Source: Flavobacteriaceae bacterium (GTDB lineage Bacteria > Bacteroidota > Bacteroidia > Flavobacteriales > Flavobacteriaceae). Taken from it: a stretch of DNA of 64,000 nucleotides. Both the position numbers and the translations under genes were made by a program. Shown one piece after another: positions 21,438 to 31,353 of the stretch. The stretch lies in the NCBI GenBank assembly GCA_021739635.1, contig JAIPBH010000003.1:186001-250000 (forward strand), written 5' to 3'. The notes under the pieces are model-generated. The model did no database searches. It was given only the letters and a program-made list of their open reading frames with translations, and was not told the DNA's origin. The stretch's first letter is position 1, and every line of letters starts with the position of its first letter.

Positions 21438-22625
21438 TTAATAAATTTTTATTTCATTAAACTGTAATTTATAGTCTTTTAAATTTTCAAAAGCATCAAG
21501 CATCTCAATATTTTCATTGTTTTCTACCCAATGTCTCAACTTATCAGTTCCATTTATAATATCTATAGGTTGTTGATTATAGTTATATTCAAAAGGAGCC
21601 TTTCTCCACTCAAAATCCTCCCCTAATTTGTGGTATAATTCTCGTATTATAAATTGACCTACTCGCCAGGGTTTATATAGACTTTTGTTAGTTACATGTA
21701 CTTGAAATCCACCACAAACTTCATTCATTTTTTTATCAAAAGTTGGTCTAAATGTTATAGGACGAAGAGCAAAACCTTTTAATTTTGATTTTTCTACAGC
21801 ATTTGATAAATGATTTTTATAAAATGAAAATGGTTCTATTTTTGGATGTCCTACAATTTCCAACGATTGTGTAGTACCTCGCCCTTCGCTCAAAAGCGTT
21901 CCCTCAAATAAAACTATAGCAGGAAATGTTAATGCACTTTCAGCACGGGCTAAGTTAGGTGAGGGCAATAACCAAGGTAATTTGGTGTCTTCAAAATACA
22001 TATATCTTTTCCAAGATTGCATTTTTATAACCTGAAGTTGTGCCGTTTCTTTAGTCCAAAATTTTTGATGCATTATAGCTATTTCGCCGATGGTCATGCC
22101 ATGACGAACAGGAATAGGATGTCTACCAATAAATGATTCAAATTCTAACTCTAAAATATTTCCTTCAATATCTAATCCATTCAATGGATTTGGTCTATCT
22201 AAAACAATAACCTGAATATCTTTTGAACTACATTTTTCAAGTAACAATGTTAAGGTATAAATGTAGGTGTACATTCTGCATCCAACATCTTGCAAATCAA
22301 CAAACAAATGATCTATTCCTTCAAGCATTTTATCTGTCGGGATTCGTGTTTCAGAATATAAAGAATATACGGGGATGTTAAAAAAGGGATGTATATAATG
22401 ATTAGTTTCTATCATGTTATCTTGTGCATCAGTTGAAAAACCATGTTGAGGACCAAATAACTTCACAAACCTATCCCCAAATAGTTTTTTAAATTTTAAT
22501 GCCGCATGTGTAAATGTTGAATCAATTGACGCATTATGACAAAGCAAAGCAACCTTACCTTTGAATTTCTTTTGAATTTCTTCATCTTCCACTAATATAT
22601 CTAAACCTGTTTTAACTTTTTTCAA
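21438..22625 (-). CDS. namZ: exo-beta-N-acetylmuramidase NamZ-like (DUF1343), no signal peptide
   Basis: GLDILVEDEEIQKKFKGKVALLCHNAS; LFGPQHGFS; HLFVDLQDVGCRMYTYIYTL; LDRPNPLNG; LLSEGRGTTQ. Confidence 0.88.
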   Translation of the reverse strand: MKKVKTGLDILVEDEEIQKKFKGKVALLCHNASIDSTFTHAALKFKKLFGDRFVKLFGPQHGFSTDAQDNMIETNHYIHPFFNIPVYSLYSETRIPTDKMLEGIDHLFVDLQDVGCRMYTYIYTLTLLLEKCSSKDIQVIVLDRPNPLNGLDIEGNILELEFESFIGRHPIPVRHGMTIGEIAIMHQKFWTKETAQLQVIKMQSWKRYMYFEDTKLPWLLPSPNLARAESALTFPAIVLFEGTLLSEGRGTTQSLEIVGHPKIEPFSFYKNHLSNAVEKSKLKGFALRPITFRPTFDKKMNEVCGGFQVHVTNKSLYKPWRVGQFIIRELYHKLGEDFEWRKAPFEYNYNQQPIDIINGTDKLRHWVENNENIEMLDAFENLKDYKLQFNEIKIY

Positions 22626-22662
22626 AACAAATGTTTTTAATTAAATTATCAGTTGAAATAAA

Positions 22663-22695
22663 GAGGTGAGAGTTAAAACTGATTTCTCTCACCTC
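22663..22695 (-). terminator. intergenic hairpin after susD (terminator/attenuator)
   Basis: 10-bp perfect arms gaggtgagag/ctctcacctc, T-rich follow-on on the minus strand. Confidence 0.6.
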
Positions 22696-22785
22696 ATGTA
22701 CTAACTCAAAATAAACTAAACATAAAACTATAACTGCAAGGCTTTAATTTTACAGATAAATAAAGCCTATATTTTATTAAAAAAA

Positions 22786-24297
22786 TTATTCAACATCCCA
22801 CCACATTCTTGTAGTTAAAAGATCTCCTCCTTGTCGCGAAATAGCTTCTTCTACATTGTCAGGGTTATTCAATTTTTCAGAGCCTGGATAATTTAACCTT
22901 CTTGGTATTTCACCACTTGTATAAACATCTGCAACATTTGCTGGAACCAAAACAGGATATCCAGATCTTCTCCAGTTTGCAAAGGTCTCATTAGCATTTC
23001 CAAAAGTAGCAACCCAATATTGTTCATTTATCATTTTTAATGCTTCTGCAGGAACAAACGGATTAGCAGCCAAATAATCATCTATTTGTGTTTGTGAAAT
23101 ATTTACACCATGACCATACATTGACAAATATTGCATTGCTGCAGTAACACCAGCATTATAATGGGCTTCAACATCACCACCTGCTTGTCCCCAACGCTCG
23201 GCAGCTTCAGCCATCATGAATTCTACTTCAGCATAGGTTTGGTAGAAAAAAGGAGCGTCATAAATAATAATTCTAGATCCATCACTTAATGCTCCTCCAA
23301 AAATATTGACATTTGGTTTAGAGTTTGCAGAACTTTGGGTAAAGGTATTTATATCTTGACCAAATTGTAATGCGAAATCAGTTTCTCCTGCTGTAGTAGA
23401 ACATAAAACAGAAACACGAGGATCATTTCTGTCTTTCATGAAATCCATAAACGTTTTAGAAATTTTATTTTGATTTGCTGATCTTGATGTAAAACATTTT
23501 GTAAGTGGATTTACGTTTGGTCCGCCGTCATTTGCATTGTTTTCATATTGTACATAAGCAATATCTGCATTACTTGTCATAACCCCACCTGCGATTGCCT
23601 TAGCGGCCCAAGTCTGAGCTGCAGCATTATCAACTTTTACCATTCTCAAAGCTAAACGAAGCATTAAAGAATTGGCAAATTTTTTCCATTTTGAAACATC
23701 ACCGCCATATAATAAATCAGCAGATCCGAAAGAACTAGCGCCTCCAGAACTTAATATTGTGGCTGAGTTTTCAAGGGTTTCTAACATATCGGCATATATA
23801 TCACTTTGCTTATCATATTTAGGGAAACGAATTCCTTCTAAGAACCCTTTGCCAGCTTCACTATAAGGGATATCTCCATAAACATCGGTTATTCTGCTAA
23901 AAATAAGAACCTTTTGCACTCTAGCTATTGCCAAGTCTATAGCTGCGGTTGGGTCTTCACTTGTTTCTAGCTGTGTCTCTAAATCCACAATATTTTTAAC
24001 TGTAGTTTTAAACTGTTCTTCAAACAGCCAATGCGTATTATTCGTTTGATACAAGAAAGAGGTGCCGTAAGAGGTTTCATTTAATTGTTGAACATTTTGC
24101 ATTAAATGAATCACATTCCAAAACAAATAAGAAGCATAACCACTTCCTGCTGTATACAATTGAGTATATGTCAATTTTGTTGATGGGTCGAGTTGTGTTG
24201 GTTTTGTAGGGTTTACATTAATGTCCTCAAAGCCATTATCACAAGATCCTAATATTACTGATATTGATAGTAAAATAAGTATTTTTTTCATTTTCAA
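22786..24297 (-). CDS. SusD/RagB-like outer-membrane lipoprotein
   Basis: LILLSISVILGSCDNGFEDINVNPTKPTQLDP; SusD-like_2 pattern; C-terminal QGGDLLTTRMWWDVE. Confidence 0.92.
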   Translation of the reverse strand: MKMKKILILLSISVILGSCDNGFEDINVNPTKPTQLDPSTKLTYTQLYTAGSGYASYLFWNVIHLMQNVQQLNETSYGTSFLYQTNNTHWLFEEQFKTTVKNIVDLETQLETSEDPTAAIDLAIARVQKVLIFSRITDVYGDIPYSEAGKGFLEGIRFPKYDKQSDIYADMLETLENSATILSSGGASSFGSADLLYGGDVSKWKKFANSLMLRLALRMVKVDNAAAQTWAAKAIAGGVMTSNADIAYVQYENNANDGGPNVNPLTKCFTSRSANQNKISKTFMDFMKDRNDPRVSVLCSTTAGETDFALQFGQDINTFTQSSANSKPNVNIFGGALSDGSRIIIYDAPFFYQTYAEVEFMMAEAAERWGQAGGDVEAHYNAGVTAAMQYLSMYGHGVNISQTQIDDYLAANPFVPAEALKMINEQYWVATFGNANETFANWRRSGYPVLVPANVADVYTSGEIPRRLNYPGSEKLNNPDNVEEAISRQGGDLLTTRMWWDVE

Positions 24298-24302
24298 TTT
24301 TT

Positions 24303-27300
24303 TTAAAATTTAACATTTACAGAAAAACCATAGCTTGTAGTTGATGGAGATCCAAATCTCTCAATTCCTTGTGAATTTAGGTTGTTTAAAGCAGCTTCTG
24401 GATCAACATTTTCAATGTCTTTTGAGATAAAGAACAAATTTCTACCTATAAAGGAGATTGTTAGATCATTAACAGAAATATTTTCAAGTATTTTCTTAGG
24501 TAAATTATAGGACAAACTTAACTCTCTAAACTTTATAAAATCTGTACTATAAACAAATTCTTCTGCTATACCTGTAGTTTCTGCTCCTATTACACCCCAA
24601 TAATTTCCTATGCTTGATGGTAAAACGGTTGTTGTAAAGGGTTGTCCTGTTGCATTATCAATTCCTGATACAACTAAACCTGAATCACGTCCTTTCAACG
24701 TTTTTTTAGTTAATCCAGAAACCGTCATATCGTGGTTTGTTCCTGAATATACTGATCCGCCAAATTTAGCGTCTATTAAAAAACTTAACGATACGTTTTT
24801 ATATTTGAATGTGTTGGAAAATCCCATAGTGTATGGTGCAACACCTTGTCCTAATATCTTGTTTTCTCCTTGAATAGGTTTTGGAACTGAACTTGATAAA
24901 TCATACAATATATTTCCGTTTTCATCTCTTTTATAAGACGATCCCCAAATTACACCATAATGTTCGCCAACTATGTGGGAGATAATCGCGGTTCTGTCTC
25001 GACTTTGACTTCCATCAACATTAATAGGTGTATCTTGATCATCAGTAGCTATAATTTTACTATCGTTAAATCCTAAATTAAAGGACGTATTCCAAGAGAA
25101 TTTTTCATTTTTTATTGGCGTACCACCAATCAATAATTCAATCCCTTTGTTTTGCAATTCACCAATATTCAATATTGATGACGTATAGCCCGATGGTAGT
25201 GAAGCTGCAGCATTAACTATATCATTTGTTGTGGTGTTTGAATAATATGCCACATCAAGATTTAAGCGATTATTTAAAAATCTGCCTTCAAGTCCAATTT
25301 CATATTCATTTTTCTGAAATGGTGTTAAATTTGGATTAGGAATAGTATTAGCGTTTAACTGTCCAAAGGATTGTCCTTGAAATGATCCAGTAACTGCATA
25401 GTCTAAATTTAATGCATAAGCATCTTGAGCACCACCAGCTACTTGTGCATAACTAGCTCTTAATTTTGCATAATTAATAGCTTTAGGCAGTTCAAAAGCT
25501 TCGTTTAACAATAAACTTCCACTTAACGACCAGTAAAAATCATTGTTTGGTGTTGTTTTTCCAGGGAAAGATAATGTTGAGAACCAGTCGTTTCTTCCTG
25601 TAAAGGTTAGATAAAAGAATTGGTTATAGTCAACCTCAACCGAACCATATAATGAATTTGTTTTTGTTTTAAAATAACTATTTCTTGGTTCTGGTAAAGT
25701 AGTATTATTAATGTCTTCTAAGCCTATTACAATAAACCCTCTACCTGTTGCACTAAGCGATTCGAACGTGTTGGTTCTGGTGTTGGCACCAATTATAGTG
25801 TTCGTAGAAATTTTGTCTGTTACAGCTTTTTCTACACCAAGCATAAAATCGGCATCAAATGATGAATAAGTTGATTTACTTTGAGAAAATTCTCCTGCAG
25901 GACGATATGCTGTTCCAAAAGGGGTTACTCTTCTTCTAGATAAATCATAGGTATCATAACCGGCTCTACCTGTAGCATACAACCAATCTGTTATATCGTA
26001 TCGTAATGTGGTTGATGCGGTCAATCTATTTCTCTTATCGTCATTATTAAAATCGTTAACTACCCAGTAAGGATTTGTGTTAAATTGACTTGGTTGGAAT
26101 AAAAGTTCGGTTCCTTCATCATTAGACCCAGGTTTTAAATCATAAATATTCAAACTGCTTGGTAATCTGTATGCTGTTGCATTTGCATTTCCTGGAGTAT
26201 CTCCAATATTAATACGGTTATGCGTCTTTTCTATAATATACTTTGCATTGATAGTTGATGTTAACTTAGGATTTATTTTTGCCAAAGCATTTATTGCAAA
26301 TGACTTTCTACCTATTGTAGATTTTGGGAATATATCTTTATTTTCTAAATTAGAAAAAGATAAACGGTAATTATAACCATCTGCTCCTTTAGATACTGCT
26401 ACAGAATTAACGGCAGTAGTTCCTGTTTCATAAAATTTATCTAAGTTATTTCCAGTATAAGAATATGGTCTTTTAACACCATCCCAGTTATAAACAGATG
26501 ACCCATCCATTAGGGCTCCCCAAGATTGCAGCGTACTATTAAAAGCATCACTAATTGCACTTTCTGTATCTGCTATCTCAACAGGTGTTCCGGAAGTATC
26601 ATATTCATAACCTGGTTTTAACCCATTACGCCCTTGCCCGTATGTAGTTTGAAAATCTTGAAGGCCAGTGTTAATTTTATCAAAAGTCAAAGAAGTAGAA
26701 TATTCTAAACCAAAACCTTCTTTCCCTTTGCCAGATTTTGTGGTAATCATGATTACACCATTTGAAGCTAATGAACCATATAATGCAGCAGCTGAACTAC
26801 CTTTTAATACAGATACAGTTTCAATATCATCTGGGTTAAGAGAAGAAATGTCATCTCCACCATCACCAGTTCCATCGTTTGTTGGTCCAACTACAGAACC
26901 ATTAGTATTATTTATTATAGGAATTCCATCAACAACATAAAGCGGTTGGTTATTTCCTGTAAGTGAACTGGCTCCACGTATAATTACTCTACTCGATCCT
27001 GAAGCACCTGTACTACTTGTAGAAATATTTACACCGGCTACACGCCCTTGTAATGAGTTTACAGCACTTGTTGTTTTTACTTGTGATATGTCATCACCAT
27101 CCACTTTTGTTAATGAATACCCCAGCGCTTTAGATTCTCTTTTAATACCTAATGCGGTAACAACTATTTCTCCCAAACTAGTAGCATCTTCTTCAAGAGC
27201 CAAATCTATAACCTGATTTTCCCCTGTTAATTCTACAGAAATGGTTTTAAAACCTAAAAAACTAAAGACAAGCGACTTGCCTTTTGTGTTTTCTGCAACA

Positions 27301-27491
27301 ATTGAGTAATTTCCATCAAAGTCTGTAACGCTTCCCTTTGAGGTTCCTTCAATAGAAACATTAACTCCAGCTAAGGGAATTGCACTTCCTTTTTCTGTAA
27401 CTGTACCCGAAACTGTTACAGATTGCGCAAATGAACTCTGAGCAAAACACAACAGTAATAAGGTAATTAATTGAAAATAATAATTTTTCAT
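24303..27491 (-). CDS. SusC/RagA TonB-linked outer-membrane protein
   Basis: Carboxypeptidase-D-like repeat VSGTVTEKGSAIPLAGVNVSIEGTSKGSVTDFDGNYSI; plug LGEIVVTALGIKRESKALGYS; VLKGSSAAALYGSLASNGVIMITTKSG. Confidence 0.95.
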   Translation of the reverse strand: MKNYYFQLITLLLLCFAQSSFAQSVTVSGTVTEKGSAIPLAGVNVSIEGTSKGSVTDFDGNYSIVAENTKGKSLVFSFLGFKTISVELTGENQVIDLALEEDATSLGEIVVTALGIKRESKALGYSLTKVDGDDISQVKTTSAVNSLQGRVAGVNISTSSTGASGSSRVIIRGASSLTGNNQPLYVVDGIPIINNTNGSVVGPTNDGTGDGGDDISSLNPDDIETVSVLKGSSAAALYGSLASNGVIMITTKSGKGKEGFGLEYSTSLTFDKINTGLQDFQTTYGQGRNGLKPGYEYDTSGTPVEIADTESAISDAFNSTLQSWGALMDGSSVYNWDGVKRPYSYTGNNLDKFYETGTTAVNSVAVSKGADGYNYRLSFSNLENKDIFPKSTIGRKSFAINALAKINPKLTSTINAKYIIEKTHNRINIGDTPGNANATAYRLPSSLNIYDLKPGSNDEGTELLFQPSQFNTNPYWVVNDFNNDDKRNRLTASTTLRYDITDWLYATGRAGYDTYDLSRRRVTPFGTAYRPAGEFSQSKSTYSSFDADFMLGVEKAVTDKISTNTIIGANTRTNTFESLSATGRGFIVIGLEDINNTTLPEPRNSYFKTKTNSLYGSVEVDYNQFFYLTFTGRNDWFSTLSFPGKTTPNNDFYWSLSGSLLLNEAFELPKAINYAKLRASYAQVAGGAQDAYALNLDYAVTGSFQGQSFGQLNANTIPNPNLTPFQKNEYEIGLEGRFLNNRLNLDVAYYSNTTTNDIVNAAASLPSGYTSSILNIGELQNKGIELLIGGTPIKNEKFSWNTSFNLGFNDSKIIATDDQDTPINVDGSQSRDRTAIISHIVGEHYGVIWGSSYKRDENGNILYDLSSSVPKPIQGENKILGQGVAPYTMGFSNTFKYKNVSLSFLIDAKFGGSVYSGTNHDMTVSGLTKKTLKGRDSGLVVSGIDNATGQPFTTTVLPSSIGNYWGVIGAETTGIAEEFVYSTDFIKFRELSLSYNLPKKILENISVNDLTISFIGRNLFFISKDIENVDPEAALNNLNSQGIERFGSPSTTSYGFSVNVKF

Positions 27492-27534
27492 ATAAGATTG
27501 AGTTTAAGTTATTTTAGCTAAAAATATAAAAATA

Positions 27535-27581
27535 AAATCAAAACACGCATTAATTTCGCAAAATAATGCGTGTTTTGATTT
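27535..27581. promoter_or_regulatory. 18-bp perfect inverted repeat upstream of susC (operator or terminator)
   Basis: aaatcaaaacacgcatta / taatgcgtgttttgattt with 11-nt spacer. Confidence 0.6.
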
Positions 27582-27627
27582 AAAAATTCGAAACAAAAGC
27601 CATTTTTATCAGTTTTATACTATAAAA

Positions 27628-28737
27628 CTAGATTTTTATGAATATTTTATTCTTGTAAAGTTGAAAGCAAATAAACCAAAAAGCAACAATGTGAGTTAAA
27701 GCGAATAATAATGAGCCATTCAAATTTCCAGCTAATGGAGAAAATATAGAATCAAACATATATTTATAGGCTGATATTTTATTTTCTGAGTTTGGTACAG
27801 GTATTTTAATTAAATAACTAATTGTTTTTACATATACACCAGAAAAAACAAATATAAATAGGGGGTTAGTACCAAAATGAATAAAAGGGTTTGCCCATTT
27901 ATTATGTTCTTTAAAATCAATAATATAAATTAAAAATGCTAAAAATAGTGTTCCTAATCCTGCTGTGTATATCACATAAGAACTTGTCCACAGGGCTTTA
28001 TTGATAGGAAGAGCGTAGTTCCAAATAGCCCCTAAAATAACTAGTAGTGTTCCATAAAATAACAACTTTCTTATTTTTAATAAAATGGAATTTTCAATAC
28101 TTATGGTTTGACCAACCAAAAATCCAATTATTACAGTTCCTACCGCAGGAATTGAAGATAGTAATCCTTCTGGGTCAAAGGGAATGCCAAAACCTTTATA
28201 AATATGTTTCTCTCCTAATAAAAACAAATCAAACTTTCTAACAATGTTTTCTTTCAGTGAATATGGGTCTGATTCGGATCCAAAATATAACAAAGCCCAA
28301 TAACCCAACAGGATTACTCCTAATGCAATTATTAATTTATCTCTTTTAAAGCTTAAACATAAAACAGAACCAATACCATAAGCTAGAGCTATCCTTTGTA
28401 AAACACCCATAATACGCACTTTTTCAAAATCGAAGAAAGGAAATAAATTTAAGGTAAACCCCACGAGAAAGATTATTATGGTTCTTTTTAAAATTTTAAA
28501 TAATGCGCTTTTAGAAATTTTTATTTGATACTTTTCAAAAGAAAACCATACAGATACTCCGACAATAAAAAGGAAAAATGGAAAAACTAAATCTGTTGGT
28601 GTACAGCCATTCCATTCAGCATGTCTAAGTGGCGCGTAAACATACGCCCAGCTGCCTGGGGTATTAACTAAAATCATAAATGAAATGGTTATTCCTCTTA
28701 AAACATCTAAGGAAATTAATCTTTTTGAAGTATTCAT
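27628..28737 (-). CDS. heparan-alpha-glucosaminide N-acetyltransferase-like membrane protein (DUF5009/NagX family)
   Basis: RLISLDVLRGITISFMILVNTPGSWAYVYAPLRHAEWNGCTPTDLVFPFFLFIVG. Confidence 0.88.
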   Translation of the reverse strand: MNTSKRLISLDVLRGITISFMILVNTPGSWAYVYAPLRHAEWNGCTPTDLVFPFFLFIVGVSVWFSFEKYQIKISKSALFKILKRTIIIFLVGFTLNLFPFFDFEKVRIMGVLQRIALAYGIGSVLCLSFKRDKLIIALGVILLGYWALLYFGSESDPYSLKENIVRKFDLFLLGEKHIYKGFGIPFDPEGLLSSIPAVGTVIIGFLVGQTISIENSILLKIRKLLFYGTLLVILGAIWNYALPINKALWTSSYVIYTAGLGTLFLAFLIYIIDFKEHNKWANPFIHFGTNPLFIFVFSGVYVKTISYLIKIPVPNSENKISAYKYMFDSIFSPLAGNLNGSLLFALTHIVAFWFICFQLYKNKIFIKI

Positions 28738-28824
28738 AATTTTTATATTTTTATTGAAGAAAAGTAAAAACCATAATCAAATGTATAAAATTTTTCAAAC
28801 AAATGCATGATTTTTTACTTAAAC

Positions 28825-28840
28825 AAGCAAAATAATGCTT
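28825..28840. promoter_or_regulatory. candidate DeoR operator in divergent intergenic region
   Basis: aagcaaaataatgctt imperfect palindrome; core gcaaaataatgc also occurs at 27558-27569. Confidence 0.4.
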
Positions 28841-28905
28841 ATATTTAAATATTAATTTGCATTTTTATTAAATTAAATCTTATTTTTAAAGAAATCGATT
28901 TTTTT

Positions 28906-29655
28906 ATGAAAAAAAAGGAGAGACAACAAAAGGTAATGGATGAAGTGAGTATAAACAGAAAAGTTAGCTCAAGTTTTTTATCAGAAAAACTAGATGTTTC
29001 TGAAGATACCATAAGAAGAGATATAAAAGAGTTGCATGATAAAGGCATGATTACTAAAGTACATGGAGGTGCTATTTCTAATATTCAAAAGCTTTATCAT
29101 TACAATGAGGATGTTATATACAATAGAGAAGGAAAAGTTAGAGTAGCACAAAAAGCCATCTCTTTAATTGAAGATGGCATGGTAATTATTATAAGCGGAG
29201 GAACCACAAACTTAATGCTTGCTAAATTACTTCCTAAAGGGCTGAAAGCTACGGTTTATACCTACAGCTTACCAATTGCTATGCAGTTAACGGAGCACCC
29301 ATTAATAGAAACTATATTTATTGGCGGAAAAATTTACAGAAATTCTATGGTTACTACTGGAATAGATGTAATTCAATACCTATCTAACATAAGAGCTAGC
29401 ATTTGTTTTATGGGAGTTAGTGCTTTAAGTCTAGAACAAGGTATTACAGATGAGGGTTATGAGGTGTCTTTAATTAAAAAGGCTATGATAAATGCATCTG
29501 ATCACATAGTTTATTTAGCAACTTCAAACAAATTAAACTTAAGACACAATTATGATGTGTGTAATTTAAAAGAAATTGATACTGTAGTAACAGATTTAGA
29601 TAAAGAAGATGCAAAGCTTAAAGAGTATATATCAGCCGGAGTAAACTTATTATAA
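28906..29655 (+). CDS. DeoR-family transcriptional regulator
   Basis: N-terminal HTH SSSFLSEKLDVSEDTIRRDIKELHDKGMITKVHGGAI; DeoRC sugar-binding domain. Confidence 0.92.
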   Translation: MKKKERQQKVMDEVSINRKVSSSFLSEKLDVSEDTIRRDIKELHDKGMITKVHGGAISNIQKLYHYNEDVIYNREGKVRVAQKAISLIEDGMVIIISGGTTNLMLAKLLPKGLKATVYTYSLPIAMQLTEHPLIETIFIGGKIYRNSMVTTGIDVIQYLSNIRASICFMGVSALSLEQGITDEGYEVSLIKKAMINASDHIVYLATSNKLNLRHNYDVCNLKEIDTVVTDLDKEDAKLKEYISAGVNLL

Positions 29656-29680
29656 CTAAACGTTTAAAAATCTTCTAATA

Positions 29681-30910
29681 ATGAAAAATCAAATTTTTAA
29701 AAGTCTTTTATTGCTTTCTGTATTTTTAACATTGTCTACGGCTGTTAGTTGTCAGAAAAAAAACAAAGAACAGGTTCAAGCAATAAATGAAAATAAGAAT
29801 ATTGTTGTTGGTGCAAATCAAACTGAAAAGTATTTAGATTTATTAAAAGGCAAAAATATTGCAGTAGCAGTTAACAATACATCGGTTATTTTTAAAAGTG
29901 ATGATAACAAATCATATCAACATATTGTAGATTCACTATTATCTCTAAACATAAAAATAGACAAAATATTTGCGCCAGAACACGGAGCAAGAGGCCTTGC
30001 AGATGCAGGTCAAGAAATTACAAATGGTATTGATGAAAAGACAGGTGTTCCCGTTATTTCTTTATATGGAAGTAATTACAAACCCACCAAGGAATCATTG
30101 GAAAACATTGATGTAGTACTATTTGATATTCAAGATGTTGGCGCACGTTTTTACACTTATCTTTCTACATTACATTACATTATGGAAGCTTGTGCAGAAA
30201 ATGGAATTCCGGTTATTGTTTTAGACAGACCAAACCCTAATGGACATTATATAGATGGGCCAATAGTGGAAAACGAATTTAAAAGTTTTGTAGGATTACA
30301 TCCAGTTCCAATTGTATATGGAATGACTATAGGTGAATATGCTAAAATGATAAATGGTGAAAAGTGGTTAAATAACGGTATTCAATGTAACCTTACTGTA
30401 ATCCCTTTAAAAAATTACACTCATAATTCAACTTATAGCCTTCCTTTAAGGCCTTCTCCAAATCTTCCTAACGATAAATCCATAAACCTTTATGCTAGTT
30501 TGTGCATGTTTGAAGGCACAAATGTTAGTTGTGGAAGAGGAACAGAAATGCAGTTTCAAATTTTTGGCTCACCAGATTTGCCAGCAGATTCATATAATTT
30601 CAGCTTTACACCACAACCAAATTTTGGGTCAAAAAATCCTAAAAATTTGAATCAAGAATGCCATGGTTTAGACCTTTCAAAAACAGAAAATTTAAGTAGC
30701 CTAAATTTTAACTGGTTGATAGATGCCTATAATGCAACTTCTGAAAAAGATAAATTTTTCAGAGAAAAGTCTTTTAATATATTAGCAGGTACAAATAAGC
30801 TAAAAGAACAAATTGAGCAAGGTCTTAATTTTGAATACATTAAAGCTACATGGCAAAATGATTTAGTTGAGTTTAAAAAAACAAGAGAAAAATATTTGAT
30901 ATATCCTTGA
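29681..30910 (+). CDS. namZ: exo-beta-N-acetylmuramidase NamZ-like (DUF1343) lipoprotein
   Basis: Lipoprotein signal ...STAVSCQKK; FAPEHGARG; VVLFDIQDVGARFYTYLSTLHY; VLDRPNPNGHYIDGPI; GTNVSCGRGTEMQFQ. Confidence 0.88.
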   Translation: MKNQIFKSLLLLSVFLTLSTAVSCQKKNKEQVQAINENKNIVVGANQTEKYLDLLKGKNIAVAVNNTSVIFKSDDNKSYQHIVDSLLSLNIKIDKIFAPEHGARGLADAGQEITNGIDEKTGVPVISLYGSNYKPTKESLENIDVVLFDIQDVGARFYTYLSTLHYIMEACAENGIPVIVLDRPNPNGHYIDGPIVENEFKSFVGLHPVPIVYGMTIGEYAKMINGEKWLNNGIQCNLTVIPLKNYTHNSTYSLPLRPSPNLPNDKSINLYASLCMFEGTNVSCGRGTEMQFQIFGSPDLPADSYNFSFTPQPNFGSKNPKNLNQECHGLDLSKTENLSSLNFNWLIDAYNATSEKDKFFREKSFNILAGTNKLKEQIEQGLNFEYIKATWQNDLVEFKKTREKYLIYP

Positions 30911-31099
30911 AAAAAGATAAAAGTATAAGGGTTTTATTCATAATTCAGAACAAAAATCAATCTATAATGCTCTAACAAAAAAAATAAAAGCCTGTATATC
31001 AATTATATAACATGCTTTTTAAGTGTAGTTGATTGACCTGTTCTCGAATCAAATAATAGAATTTATTCAAAATTTAGTTGATGATTTCTGAAAGCAAAA

Positions 31100-31127
31100 A
31101 ACCTCCAACCAAAAAAGGTTGAAGGTT
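31100..31127 (-). terminator. chromosomal terminator, inferred original tRNA-Leu terminator
   Basis: aacctccaacc / ggttgaaggtt hairpin with T-run on the minus strand, immediately outside attL. Confidence 0.55.
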
Positions 31128-31132
31128 CGTCT

Positions 31133-31154
31133 TGTACTCAAGGTGGGAATTGAA
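31133..31154. repeat. attL, tRNA-Leu 3'-end duplicate
   Basis: tgtactcaaggtgggaattgaa vs tgtactcaaggtgggaatcgaa at 62835-62856, one mismatch. Confidence 0.82.
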
Positions 31155-31353
31155 GTGTATTAATTTTGATAGTCTTTTAAATAGCCTAAAAATAGCCTAA
31201 AACCCTTTATTTTATTACTACTTACAACGTTTTTATATTTATGTTAGAATTCGTATAAGTTAGTAATAATTAGATGAAATTAGTATTTTTAGGGGAAACA
31301 TTAGGGGAAAATGTTTTATTTAATTTATATTTGATTATTCAAATGTTTAAGAT

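Noticed and set aside
24303-27491. SusC at 24303 being ECF/anti-sigma controlled like the island SusC
   Set aside because: It lacks an N-terminal STN domain and no sigma/FecR pair is adjacent; a DeoR regulator is the local candidate
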